Shown: positions 1 through 5,281 of the stretch, piece by piece
Layout: every line of letters starts with the position of its first letter
Position numbering within the stretch: position 1 is the first letter of the stretch
Assembly: GCA_030604795.1 (NCBI GenBank)
Contig: JAUVVE010000039.1
Span: 1 to 7,094, forward strand
Direction of reading: 5' to 3'
Length of the DNA stretch: 7,094 bases
Source of the DNA: Dehalococcoidia bacterium
Lineage (GTDB): Bacteria; Chloroflexota; Dehalococcoidia; GIF9; UBA5629
Position numbers and translations under genes: made by a program
Notes under the pieces: generated by a model
Told to the model about the DNA's origin: nothing
The model's input: the letters and a program-made list of their open reading frames with translations, nothing else
The model's database searches: none

Positions 1-2
1 CT

Positions 3-452
3 ACCACCAGCGAAGATGAGGACAACCTGGTAGCCTGTCAGGTAGCCAAGCATAAATTTGGGACTCCCCGGACCATTGCTCGGGTCAACAATCCCAAGAA
101 TGAGAGAATCTTCAGGGAGTTGGGCGTCGATTGTCCTATTGCTGTTACTAACCTCATTCTGGACCACATAGAGGAAAAGATACCTGCACATCCGTTGGTC
201 CATCTGCTGACTATGGCGGAGGAGGGGACGGAGATCGTTGAGGTCAGAATACGGGATGGGTCTGCAGCAGTGGGTAAGTCTGTCAAGGAGTTGTCCTTGC
301 CCGCTGACTGCATTCTGGCTCTGCTAATGCGGAATGGGCGGAAGCCCAAGGTTCCCACCGGCGCTACCGTTCTAAAAGCCAATGACCGGATAATCGCTTT
401 GACGCCTACCGACAGCGAGGAAGCTTTGCGCCACGAGTTGGCGGGCAGTTAG
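3..452 (+). CDS. trkA: TrkA/KtrA-type potassium uptake regulator, C-terminal part (5' end cut)
   Basis: This is the C-terminal 149 residues of a cytoplasmic RCK protein that binds nucleotide and gates a membrane potassium channel of the Trk/Ktr type. The first part (about residues 1-50) matches the second half of an RCK_N Rossmann domain: SEDDNLVACQVAKHKFGTP followed by ARVNNPKNERIFRELGVD is typical of TrkA. From about residue 65 an RCK_C domain follows, with EIVEVRIRDGSAAVGKSVKE, a VPTGATVLKANDRIIAL stretch, and an acidic end. The GxGxxG nucleotide-binding loop would lie upstream of the window, so it cannot be checked. The frame is open to the left edge, so the TTG at 120 is not the start. 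Ending with one RCK_C domain fits a single-RCK protein of about 220 residues (KtrA-like), but a double-RCK TrkA cannot be excluded. The channel subunit would be expected upstream. It ends shortly before pheA on the same strand. Confidence 0.9.
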   Translation, partial: TTSEDEDNLVACQVAKHKFGTPRTIARVNNPKNERIFRELGVDCPIAVTNLILDHIEEKIPAHPLVHLLTMAEEGTEIVEVRIRDGSAAVGKSVKELSLPADCILALLMRNGRKPKVPTGATVLKANDRIIALTPTDSEEALRHELAGS

Positions 453-478
453 CTTTGGTGTGAGTGACAGGGATGGCT

Positions 479-1282
479 ATGGTTGCTTTCCAGGGGGAGA
501 GGGGGGCTTTCAGTGAGGACGCGGTTACCACTTTCTTTGATGATGCTCAACTTCTGCCCGGCCGTCACCTCAGCGATGTCTTTGGGGCCGTGTTGGCGGA
601 AAAAGCCGATTTTGGCGTGGTGCCGGTAGAGAACTCTCAAGCTGGCAGCATTAATGAGACCTATGACCTATTGCTAGACTATCCCTTGCACATCTTCGGT
701 GAAATCAATCTTAGAATAAGCCATTGTTTGATGGCTTTGCCCGGTGGGAGTCTGGATAAGATAAGGACGGTTTATTCTCATCCTCAAGCTCTGGCACAGT
801 GTGAGGAGTTCTTGAGGAAGCTCAAGGCTGAGGTAGTGCCTACGTATGATACTGCCGGCAGCGCCAAAAGGATAAAAGAAGAAGGCCTGAGGGGATACGC
901 GGCTGTGGCAAGCCAGCGAGCGGCTCAGATCTACGGGTTGGAAATCTTGGTGGAGAAGATTGAGACCAACGTTAGCAATTACACCAAGTTCTTCGTTATT
1001 GCCAAGCAGGAAGCTGCGCCCTCGCCGAGAAGCAAGACCTCTCTGGTGTTTGGCGTCAAGAATGCTCCCGGGGCTCTGCATGCTAGCTTGGGGGCTTTCG
1101 CCAGCAGGAACATAAACCTGACAAAGCTAGAGTCAAGGCCAAGCAAGACGAAACCCTGGGAATACATCTTCTACGTTGATTTCGAAGGGCACATAAGTGA
1201 TAAGACCTGCCGGGAAGCTGTAACCCAGCTTGGCCAAGAAGCTAGTTTTGTAAAGATACTCGGGTCGTATCCTCGCGCGTGA
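479..1282 (+). CDS. pheA: Prephenate dehydratase with C-terminal ACT domain
   Basis: It converts prephenate to phenylpyruvate, the committed step of phenylalanine synthesis, in the cytoplasm. With the ATG at 479 as start the protein has 267 residues, usual for a monofunctional enzyme with no chorismate mutase domain. The catalytic domain shows FQGERGAFSE near the N-terminus, VPVENSQAGS at about residues 48-57, SHPQAL at about 100-105 and DTAGSA at about 124-129. The usual Thr-Arg-Phe catalytic triplet appears as Thr-Lys-Phe (about residues 169-171). The ACT domain (from about residue 188) keeps the GALH and ESRP motifs that bind phenylalanine for feedback inhibition. Starts at GTG 464 or ATG 473 are possible. 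I chose ATG 479 because AGGG at 469-472 stands six bases before it and family members begin just before the VAFQG strand. It lies close behind the trkA-like gene, perhaps cotranscribed, and converges on the HIT gene with 12 bases between the stop codons. Confidence 0.93.
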   Translation: MVAFQGERGAFSEDAVTTFFDDAQLLPGRHLSDVFGAVLAEKADFGVVPVENSQAGSINETYDLLLDYPLHIFGEINLRISHCLMALPGGSLDKIRTVYSHPQALAQCEEFLRKLKAEVVPTYDTAGSAKRIKEEGLRGYAAVASQRAAQIYGLEILVEKIETNVSNYTKFFVIAKQEAAPSPRSKTSLVFGVKNAPGALHASLGAFASRNINLTKLESRPSKTKPWEYIFYVDFEGHISDKTCREAVTQLGQEASFVKILGSYPRA

Positions 1283-1294
1283 GACTGACGCCAA

Positions 1295-1780
1295 CTAGAG
1301 GATCCTTCGTATGCCGTCCTTCAACTTGCTGTAAGTTGCTGCCAGCGCTTCTGGCAGAACTCTGGTGTTGGATACGACCGGCATGAAGTTGGTGTCGCCC
1401 TGCCATCGAGGCACTATGTGGGTATGAAGGTGGTCTTCTACTCCAGCTCCGGCCACCTTGCCCAGATTCATTCCGATGTTGAAACCTGCCGGCGCTATTA
1501 GCTCAGTGAGCAGTCTGACGCCTAGCTTAATCATGTCAAAATGCTCCTTCGATTCCACATCAGTCAGGTCTTCGAGGCGCCCCACATGGCGATAAGGCGC
1601 TACCATAAGGTGTCCCGGGTTGTAAGGGAAGGCGTTTAGAATCATGAAGCTGCTGTCACCGCGATGAAGGATGAGATTTGACTCATCTTTGCCTTGCCTT
1701 GGTTTCTCACACAGAATGCAACTACCCTTGTCGGCTTCAAGTATGTATTGTATTCGCCACGGCGCCCAAATATGCTCCAT
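1295..1780 (-). CDS. HIT-family nucleotide hydrolase/transferase (Ap4A phosphorylase-like)
   Basis: A 161-residue histidine-triad protein. The signature H117-L-H119-T-H121-I-V, followed by PRW, is complete; the middle or last His of such a triad is the nucleophile that attacks the alpha-phosphate of a nucleotide substrate. The N-terminus MEHIWAPWRIQYI, the pair Cys21/Cys24 with His39 (likely a structural zinc site), the AFPYNPGHLMVAPYRHV strand-helix region and the C-terminal NFMPVVSNTRVLPE are hallmarks of the branch containing mycobacterial diadenosine tetraphosphate phosphorylase. Either Ap4A phosphorylase/ATP adenylyltransferase or general nucleoside phosphoramidate hydrolase activity is possible; I cannot choose. 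Length is normal for the branch. The ATG at 1780 has AGAGGA about five bases upstream, and a much stronger ribosome binding site lies further up in an unusual arrangement described separately. Its neighbour on the left is convergent pheA; on the right a divergent HExxH protein gene. Confidence 0.93.
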   Translation of the reverse strand: MEHIWAPWRIQYILEADKGSCILCEKPRQGKDESNLILHRGDSSFMILNAFPYNPGHLMVAPYRHVGRLEDLTDVESKEHFDMIKLGVRLLTELIAPAGFNIGMNLGKVAGAGVEDHLHTHIVPRWQGDTNFMPVVSNTRVLPEALAATYSKLKDGIRRIL

Positions 1781-1810
1781 CTATGTCCTCTGATTCATCT
1801 TACCCTCCTT
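1781..1810 (-). promoter_or_regulatory. Strong Shine-Dalgarno plus five-codon mini-ORF abutting the HIT start
   Basis: On the minus strand, AAGGAGGG (1810-1803) is followed after four bases by ATG (1798-1796), then AAT CAG AGG ACA and a TAG stop (1783-1781). The next codon is the ATG of the HIT gene at 1780. The mini-ORF (Met-Asn-Gln-Arg-Thr) is therefore in the same frame and touches the HIT start. The HIT start also has its own weaker AGAGGA inside the mini-ORF. Terminating ribosomes could reinitiate directly on the HIT gene, which would couple its translation to the mini-ORF. It could instead be a chance ATG inside the leader. The sequence is certain; the function is inference. Confidence 0.35.
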
Positions 1811-1822
1811 CGGAGCCAATTG

Positions 1823-1834
1823 CAATCGTGATTG
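1823..1834. repeat. Inverted repeat CAATC-GT-GATTG on a -35 box
   Basis: A perfect five-base inverted repeat with a two-base centre in the HIT/HExxH divergent region. Its right arm overlaps the first bases of the TTGACT -35 element of the promoter reading towards the HExxH gene. A dimeric repressor bound here would block that promoter. The repeat is short, so chance is a real alternative. Confidence 0.3.
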
Positions 1835-1860
1835 ACTTTGCTGGCTGAGATTGTTATCTT
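1832..1860 (+). promoter_or_regulatory. Sigma70-like promoter for the HExxH gene
   Basis: TTGACT (1832-1837) is separated by 17 bases from TATCTT (1855-1860), and a TG one base before the -10 box gives an extended -10. Transcription would begin near 1867, only about eight bases before the ATG at 1875. That excludes the upstream TTG at 1851 as a start and implies a very short leader with no room for a ribosome binding site. Confidence 0.5.
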
Positions 1861-1874
1861 TGTTGATATCGGAC

Positions 1875-2726
1875 ATGGCGAAGGTGGAGCTGAATTTCGT
1901 CACCAGAGGACGTATTCCGTGGGGCGCCAAGAGAGAAGTAGCTGGGTCGCTCCGCGAGTGCTATCGACGCTTCGGCTCCAGAGTCCCATACAAGGTTGAA
2001 GTTCACATAGTGGACAGCGAAACCACCATGCGTGATTTCCTTAAGGAGGAGAAGTTCAGGCTGGGCATAACTGCCAGCAGTGATGAGGAGTCTATTTCCT
2101 CTCACGATGCCTGGCGAGGTTACCACCGAATGATCTTCTGCTTTGAGAGATTGGCTAAGCTCAACAGATTGGCCAGGCTGGGAGCGGTGAGACACGAAGC
2201 GGCTCATAGCGTTCTCCATGGTTCCCTGGAGTACTACATTTTCAGAATGCCCGAAGATTGCCGTCATATAGCTATGATTAAAGGTATCGATTCGACCGTG
2301 TTGGAGCAGGTACTTCATCGCCTGTCTGCGGCGGTGAAAGACTTCGAGGCCACAAGGTTCTTGGTACAGCACGAGTACATCGGTTGCCAGTTTGCTTTTG
2401 CGCTGGAGTGGTTACAACCTTCGGAGTTGGATAAAGCAGCCTGGAAATCCGTCGAGGCAAATCGTCAGGCCAAGTTTGTCTATGAAACGGCTTTGCTTAG
2501 GCCGACACTGTTCGCTCATCCCTTGCTGGCGCTGCCGCGGTCAAAGAGAATCTCTCTGGAGCAACAAGTCCAGTTGGGGAGAAGGGTTGAAGAACTGGTG
2601 GAGTACCTGGGGGATGCAGAGCGGGACAAACTGCTCCAGGTGGCAAATATGATAGTCGAGGGTCTGTCCGAGGATACCCACAAGAATGTGGATGCTGCTT
2701 TGCATCAGGCTATGAGTTTGGCATAA
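1875..2726 (+). CDS. Uncharacterised HExxH-motif protein (putative zinc metallopeptidase)
   Basis: I do not recognise a named family for this 283-residue protein. Its clearest feature is H107-E108-A-A-H111, the zinc-binding HExxH helix, within RLGAVRHEAAHSVLHGS. The bases before it read as a hydrophobic/basic helix and those after it as another helix (SLEYYIFRM), as in zincin folds. About 45 residues later VKDFEATRF (D156, E158) could supply the third acidic zinc ligand on the next helix; this is inferred. There is no signal peptide or membrane segment, so it is probably cytoplasmic. The C-terminal third is helical, with charged amphipathic stretches and no other motif. I chose ATG 1875 because the promoter at 1832-1860 leaves only this start inside the transcript; no ribosome binding site precedes it. 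It is divergent from the HIT gene and followed by a 300-base gap. The HExxH could also be coincidental in a non-enzyme, but the helix context argues for a real site. Confidence 0.75.
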   Translation: MAKVELNFVTRGRIPWGAKREVAGSLRECYRRFGSRVPYKVEVHIVDSETTMRDFLKEEKFRLGITASSDEESISSHDAWRGYHRMIFCFERLAKLNRLARLGAVRHEAAHSVLHGSLEYYIFRMPEDCRHIAMIKGIDSTVLEQVLHRLSAAVKDFEATRFLVQHEYIGCQFAFALEWLQPSELDKAAWKSVEANRQAKFVYETALLRPTLFAHPLLALPRSKRISLEQQVQLGRRVEELVEYLGDAERDKLLQVANMIVEGLSEDTHKNVDAALHQAMSLA

Positions 2727-2741
2727 TTATCGTCAGTCGAG

Positions 2742-2765
2742 ACTTGCTAGGGAACAAGTTGTTTT
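2742..2765 (+). terminator. Possible weak terminator after the HExxH gene
   Basis: ACTTG (2742-2746) pairs with CAAGT (2755-2759) over an eight-base loop, followed by TTGTTTT. It lies 15 bases after the stop codon. The stem is short and low in GC, so termination efficiency would be poor if it works at all. Confidence 0.25.
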
Positions 2766-2875
2766 CTGGGCTTCTCCTGTCATCTAGGGTACTTTCGGCC
2801 TTTTCACTTCTGGGGCCACTGTTGATAGGCTGGTGCGTGCCAGGCGATAATCCACGTGGCCTTGGCTGAGGATGT

Positions 2876-2899
2876 ACCCGAGTGTGTCATACCTCGGGT
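2876..2899. repeat. Perfect 7-bp inverted repeat ACCCGAG-N10-CTCGGGT
   Basis: The strongest dyad of the gap: seven perfectly matched, GC-rich pairs around a ten-base loop. No T-run follows on either strand, so it does not look like an intrinsic terminator. It could be an operator or part of a folded transcript. Confidence 0.4.
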
Positions 2900-3026
2900 G
2901 ACCAACCATATTTGAGGCAACTCGTGGCTTACGGAACATGTTCTGGGTAGATTCGGCGCTGGAGAAGAGATGACCGGTAGCGGTCCCAAGATATTGGGCG
3001 CAGGGTATGGTGCCCCAAGAGCGGCT

Positions 3027-3590
3027 CTAAACAGGTGTACTATCTAAGAGTTCCCGCTTGAGTGTGTCTAATCTCTCTTGGAAAGGCTGAGCCAATTGGC
3101 GTATCTTTTTCTGCCATTCCTCTTTAGCTTGAATGTTGACGTGGCTGATAGCTGTCCCTGAGATTCTTAGCTGGTGGAGCATCTCCCTGCCGGCTCTTTC
3201 TATCTCTTGCCTTTCCAGCTCTTCGGCCTCCCGGTACTCATCGGAAAGCTCCTTTATTTTGCCTACGGTTTTTGTTACTGCTCTGGTGTTGGCTAAGCTG
3301 AGAATGCCTTGGCCTATCTTGTCTAGTATTGGACCGTAGCCCAGGTCGATTCTTTCAACAAGCCGTTGAAGGGCGGCTCGGCTAATCAACTCTCTATCTT
3401 CACTGTCATATTTGTTCAGCTCTGCTTGCAAATATTGACTGTCATACTGACTGAGGTACTTCTCAGCGAGCGATTGACCGATTGGGCGGCATCTGTCTTG
3501 TTTTTGTTTCTGCCGTTCTTCTGGTGATAGCTCACCTAGTTTATTGGCTTTTTCTTGGGCGATTTCCCAGGCGCTCTTGATTTCTCCCAC
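3027..3590 (-). CDS. Conserved-looking charged helical hypothetical protein
   Basis: A 187-residue soluble protein of unknown function. It starts with MGEIKSAWEIAQEKANKLGE, a pattern I recall from uncharacterised bacterial families of similar size (the DUF6657 type is a guess from memory only). Nearly the whole chain is predicted helical and highly charged: ELSPEERQKQKQ at about residues 19-30, a less charged middle (YGPILDKIGQGILSLANTRAV, about 85-105), and a long Glu/Arg/Lys-rich segment from about 108 to the end that looks like a coiled coil. There is no signal peptide, membrane segment or catalytic motif. The GTG start at 3590 is supported by AAGGAG (3607-3602) eleven bases upstream and by a promoter further up, giving a leader of about 38 bases. 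It is divergent from the metallo-beta-lactamase gene, with which it shares overlapping promoters. A structural or chaperone-like role would fit the composition, but nothing shows it. Confidence 0.75.
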   Translation of the reverse strand: MGEIKSAWEIAQEKANKLGELSPEERQKQKQDRCRPIGQSLAEKYLSQYDSQYLQAELNKYDSEDRELISRAALQRLVERIDLGYGPILDKIGQGILSLANTRAVTKTVGKIKELSDEYREAEELERQEIERAGREMLHQLRISGTAISHVNIQAKEEWQKKIRQLAQPFQERLDTLKRELLDSTPV

Positions 3591-3601
3591 AGGTCTCGAA
3601 T

Positions 3602-3607
3602 CTCCTT
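3602..3607 (-). promoter_or_regulatory. Ribosome binding site AAGGAG deciding the GTG start at 3590
   Basis: On the minus strand AAGGAG stands 11 bases before GTG 3590. It is a full-strength Shine-Dalgarno at slightly long spacing and no other in-frame start fits it. Confidence 0.6.
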
Positions 3608-3619
3608 GGAATCTAATGT

Positions 3620-3649
3620 TTGGTCATTGCGGGCATTTTACCTTATAAT
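3620..3649 (+). promoter_or_regulatory. Promoter for the metallo-beta-lactamase gene
   Basis: A perfect TATAAT (3644-3649) has TTGGTC (3620-3625) 18 bases upstream; the -35 match is only half. Transcription would start near 3656, about a dozen bases before GTG 3668, so the leader is very short. It lies inside the opposing promoter at 3635-3663. Confidence 0.5.
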
Positions 3650-3663
3650 TTTGTTAGGTTCAA
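3635..3663 (-). promoter_or_regulatory. Promoter for the minus-strand hypothetical gene
   Basis: On the minus strand TTGAAC (3663-3658) is followed after exactly 17 bases by TAAAAT (3640-3635), matching consensus at four and five positions. A start near 3628 gives a leader of about 38 bases containing the AAGGAG site. Its spacer holds the -10 box of the opposing promoter. Confidence 0.55.
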
Positions 3664-3667
3664 AACT

Positions 3668-4408
3668 GTGGTTTATCAGTCGTCTAGTTACTATCGGTCT
3701 GTACAACTCGCTGAAGACTTCTATTGCTACATCTGGCAGGGAAGGGGCAATAATTGCAACAGTTGCCTCTTTGCCAATGTTCTACGTGGAGAGCAACCTC
3801 ATGTTGTTATCGACCCGGGGCACATAACCAATGAGCTGAGGGAGGCCTGTTTTGATTACTTTGTCAAGGCTATGGATGGAGATGGCTTCAAGGTTGACGA
3901 CATAGGCCTAATAATCAATACTCACAGCCATCCCGATCATTGCCAGGCGAATGAAGCGATAGTCGAGAAGAGTCAAGCCCTGGTTACGCTGTCCGAAGAA
4001 GAGGATGAATTTCGCAACACGTTAGGGGAGAAGCTGTACTCTATGCTGGGGGTGAAAGTACCCCAGTTTGAGCCGCTCTTCTACCTTAAGGAGGGCAACC
4101 TGGACTTGGGTACCAAGGATAAGGTCGCGCTTCAGGTTTTCCACACTCCAGGCCATTCCCCGGGCTCAGTTTGCCTCTACTGGCCGGATAGCAAGATTCT
4201 GATAACTGGTGACGTAGTCTTCTATGGTAGCATTGGCAGGACGGATTTCCCTACTGGCAGCATTTCCTCGCTCAAGAGAAGCATCGATAGATTGTCACAG
4301 CTTGACGTGGAGTGTTTGGTTCCCGGGCATAGCACTGAATTCGGCAGTATCGTGAAAGGTAAGCCGAACGTAAAGCGCAATTTTCAGGCAGTTAAGTTAT
4401 ACCTTTAG
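3668..4408 (+). CDS. Metallo-beta-lactamase fold hydrolase (glyoxalase II-like group)
   Basis: A 246-residue cytoplasmic metallohydrolase with all expected metal ligands: T85-H86-S-H88-P-D90-H91, then H159-T-P-G-H163-S-P-G-S, then G181-D182 in ILITGDVVFYGSIGRTDFP, and PGH221. The GRTDFPTGS segment and the H-T-P-G-H-S-P-G motif are typical of the glyoxalase II/persulfide dioxygenase-like branch, whose members hydrolyse thioesters or act on related substrates. The substrate here cannot be read from the sequence. The N-terminal part (about 18-50) has the beta-strand pattern FYCYIWQGRGNNCNSCLF and VVIDPG that opens the fold, with an unusual cluster of Cys residues (20, 30, 33). I start at GTG 3668, since TTG 3620 lies upstream of the predicted transcription start and adds residues outside the fold. 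The next gene begins 18 bases later, so the two are probably one operon. Confidence 0.88.
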   Translation: MVYQSSSYYRSVQLAEDFYCYIWQGRGNNCNSCLFANVLRGEQPHVVIDPGHITNELREACFDYFVKAMDGDGFKVDDIGLIINTHSHPDHCQANEAIVEKSQALVTLSEEEDEFRNTLGEKLYSMLGVKVPQFEPLFYLKEGNLDLGTKDKVALQVFHTPGHSPGSVCLYWPDSKILITGDVVFYGSIGRTDFPTGSISSLKRSIDRLSQLDVECLVPGHSTEFGSIVKGKPNVKRNFQAVKLYL

Positions 4409-4426
4409 CCGTAGGTCGGTCTTTTC

Positions 4427-5101
4427 ATGGAACCAGATGAAAAAATTCAATACGCTATAGAACACACCGAGGTAATAAGGCCACCGGAACAGAGTCTGGC
4501 TACCTTTGGGACCACCAATATATACTATTACCTCATTACCGAGCTGATGGAAAGTGCAAATGTGGTTAGGGAAGGCAGGGTGATTGCTGCCAGGCCGAAG
4601 ATTGTCACACCGTCCTATCTCATTAATCTAGAAGGATTTACCACGCAGGCCAGAAGATTCATAGAGTTGATGGCAGAGAAGAATCCCCACGAGCCAGGCA
4701 TTTTCTATAGCTACAGAAATGAACCGAAGGAGATGAATATCGCTTCTGAACCTGTGAAAGAAATAGTGGACAAAATCAACCGGCGGATAGATAGGCAGCA
4801 TGACCCGCTGAGCGCCATTATCAAGGGTGTTGAAGAGCTATGGGATGTATCGCTGCTCAAGTTTACCTATGAGTTGACCAGAAGCTCGGTACACAGTAAC
4901 GTCGCTGAGATGGAAAGACGCGGGCTTTTGCATGTGGACACTGCAGGTGTGCCCGGGGGTACTAGGAACTATATCGATGAGCTTTTTGAAAAAGCGAGAC
5001 GAGACGCATCACGGGCACCTGAGCTAGTGACTGAACTGAGAAGATGGGGCTTGTTTTCTGAGTATCAAGACAGGTTCTTCAGTCTGTTCAAGAAAACGTG
5101 A
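4427..5101 (+). CDS. Hypothetical protein in operon with the metallo-beta-lactamase gene
   Basis: A 224-residue soluble protein I cannot assign. The N-terminal region holds TEVIRPPEQSLATFGTTNIYYY (about residues 14-35) and VVREGRVIAARPKIVTPSYL (about 46-65), then LEGFTTQARRFIELM; this dense, non-repetitive pattern suggests a conserved fold, and I vaguely recall similar proteins from uncultured Chloroflexota. The C-terminal half is helical; DVSLLKFTYELTRSSVHSNV, followed by AEMERRGLL (about 140-168), could be a winged-helix or helix-turn-helix element, as the last helix ends in the RRGLL typical of wing-preceding helices. There is no signal peptide, membrane segment or catalytic motif. The ATG at 4427 has only AGG (4413-4415) upstream, so it may rely on coupling to the gene 18 bases before it. 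A role alongside the upstream hydrolase is inferred from the operon only. Confidence 0.75.
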   Translation: MEPDEKIQYAIEHTEVIRPPEQSLATFGTTNIYYYLITELMESANVVREGRVIAARPKIVTPSYLINLEGFTTQARRFIELMAEKNPHEPGIFYSYRNEPKEMNIASEPVKEIVDKINRRIDRQHDPLSAIIKGVEELWDVSLLKFTYELTRSSVHSNVAEMERRGLLHVDTAGVPGGTRNYIDELFEKARRDASRAPELVTELRRWGLFSEYQDRFFSLFKKT

Positions 5102-5202
5102 GGCCTCCTGAATCCTCTTACAAATAGCTTTTGTCTTCCCGGAGGAGAGCGCTTCAGTTACAGCAATCCAAAGATTTTTCAAAAGTGAAAGGCCAAAGCC
5201 TA

Positions 5203-5232
5203 TTGACAACGCCCTTATAATGATAATATAGT
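5203..5232 (+). promoter_or_regulatory. Strong sigma70-like promoter for the winged-helix gene
   Basis: A perfect TTGACA (5203-5208) is followed after 18 bases by TATAGT (5227-5232). The AT-rich stretch between also holds TATAAT (5216-5221), but that is only seven bases from TTGACA and cannot be its partner. Transcription would begin near 5239, inside the first copy of the tandem repeat. Confidence 0.6.
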
Positions 5233-5237
5233 ACAGT

Positions 5238-5260
5238 AGTCCTGGGTAATAAGTCCTGGG
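5238..5260 (+). repeat. Tandem 9-bp direct repeat AGTCCTGGG at the transcription start (candidate operator)
   Basis: AGTCCTGGG occurs at 5238-5246 and again at 5252-5260, a 14-base period. The first copy sits on the predicted transcription start and the second in the leader, 20 bases before the winged-helix ATG. Direct repeats in this position suit an operator bound by two regulator monomers, or a role in the mRNA leader. A third perfect copy lies in a later gene at 5935-5943, and a copy lacking one base follows the winged-helix stop at 5556-5563. Confidence 0.4.
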
Positions 5261-5281
5261 GGATGGCTAAGGGGTGGTGTT

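Larger units (their letters stand above)
2727..3026. other. 300-base gap without a convincing gene, rich in short inverted repeats
   Basis: No open frame here has a credible start, ribosome binding site and family resemblance. Besides the possible terminator at 2742-2765, I see these pairs: GGCCAC (2814-2819) with GTGGCC (2856-2861), extendable by G-U pairs, enclosing CTGG/CCAG (2830-2843); ACCCGAG/CTCGGGT (2876-2899); GACCG-GTAG-CGGTC (2972-2985); TTGGGC/GCC(C)CAA (2994-3018); and AGAGC-G-GCTCT (3018-3028). One plus frame (2829-3044) is open apart from a single TGA at 2913, with coding-like composition, so a decayed gene fragment is also possible. Both readings are weak. Confidence 0.4.

Noticed and set aside
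1283..1294. A shared terminator between convergent pheA and the HIT gene
   Set aside because: Only 12 bases separate the stops, and I found no hairpin with a T-run on either side.
1851..1874. Upstream TTG start for the HExxH protein
   Set aside because: It lies in the predicted -10 region, upstream of the transcription start, and adds eight residues without conserved character.
2913..2915. In-frame TGA as a selenocysteine codon
   Set aside because: The frame has no credible start or family and no clear SECIS-like hairpin directly after the codon; a broken frame is simpler.
2804..2989. A minus-strand 61-residue reading frame in the gene-free gap
   Set aside because: No ribosome binding site, low-complexity composition and no family resemblance; likely chance.
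3620..3667. Upstream TTG start for the metallo-beta-lactamase protein
   Set aside because: It coincides with the -35 box, and the 16 added residues lie outside the fold.
3555..3827. A plus-strand 90-residue reading frame overlapping the hydrolase start
   Set aside because: It overlaps the minus-strand gene's N-terminus, both promoters and the well-supported hydrolase frame, and its translation resembles no family.
5104..5145. Nested stem CCTCC/GGAGG around ACAAA/TTTGT as a terminator after the 224-residue gene
   Set aside because: The stems are five pairs each with large unpaired parts, and no T-run follows.
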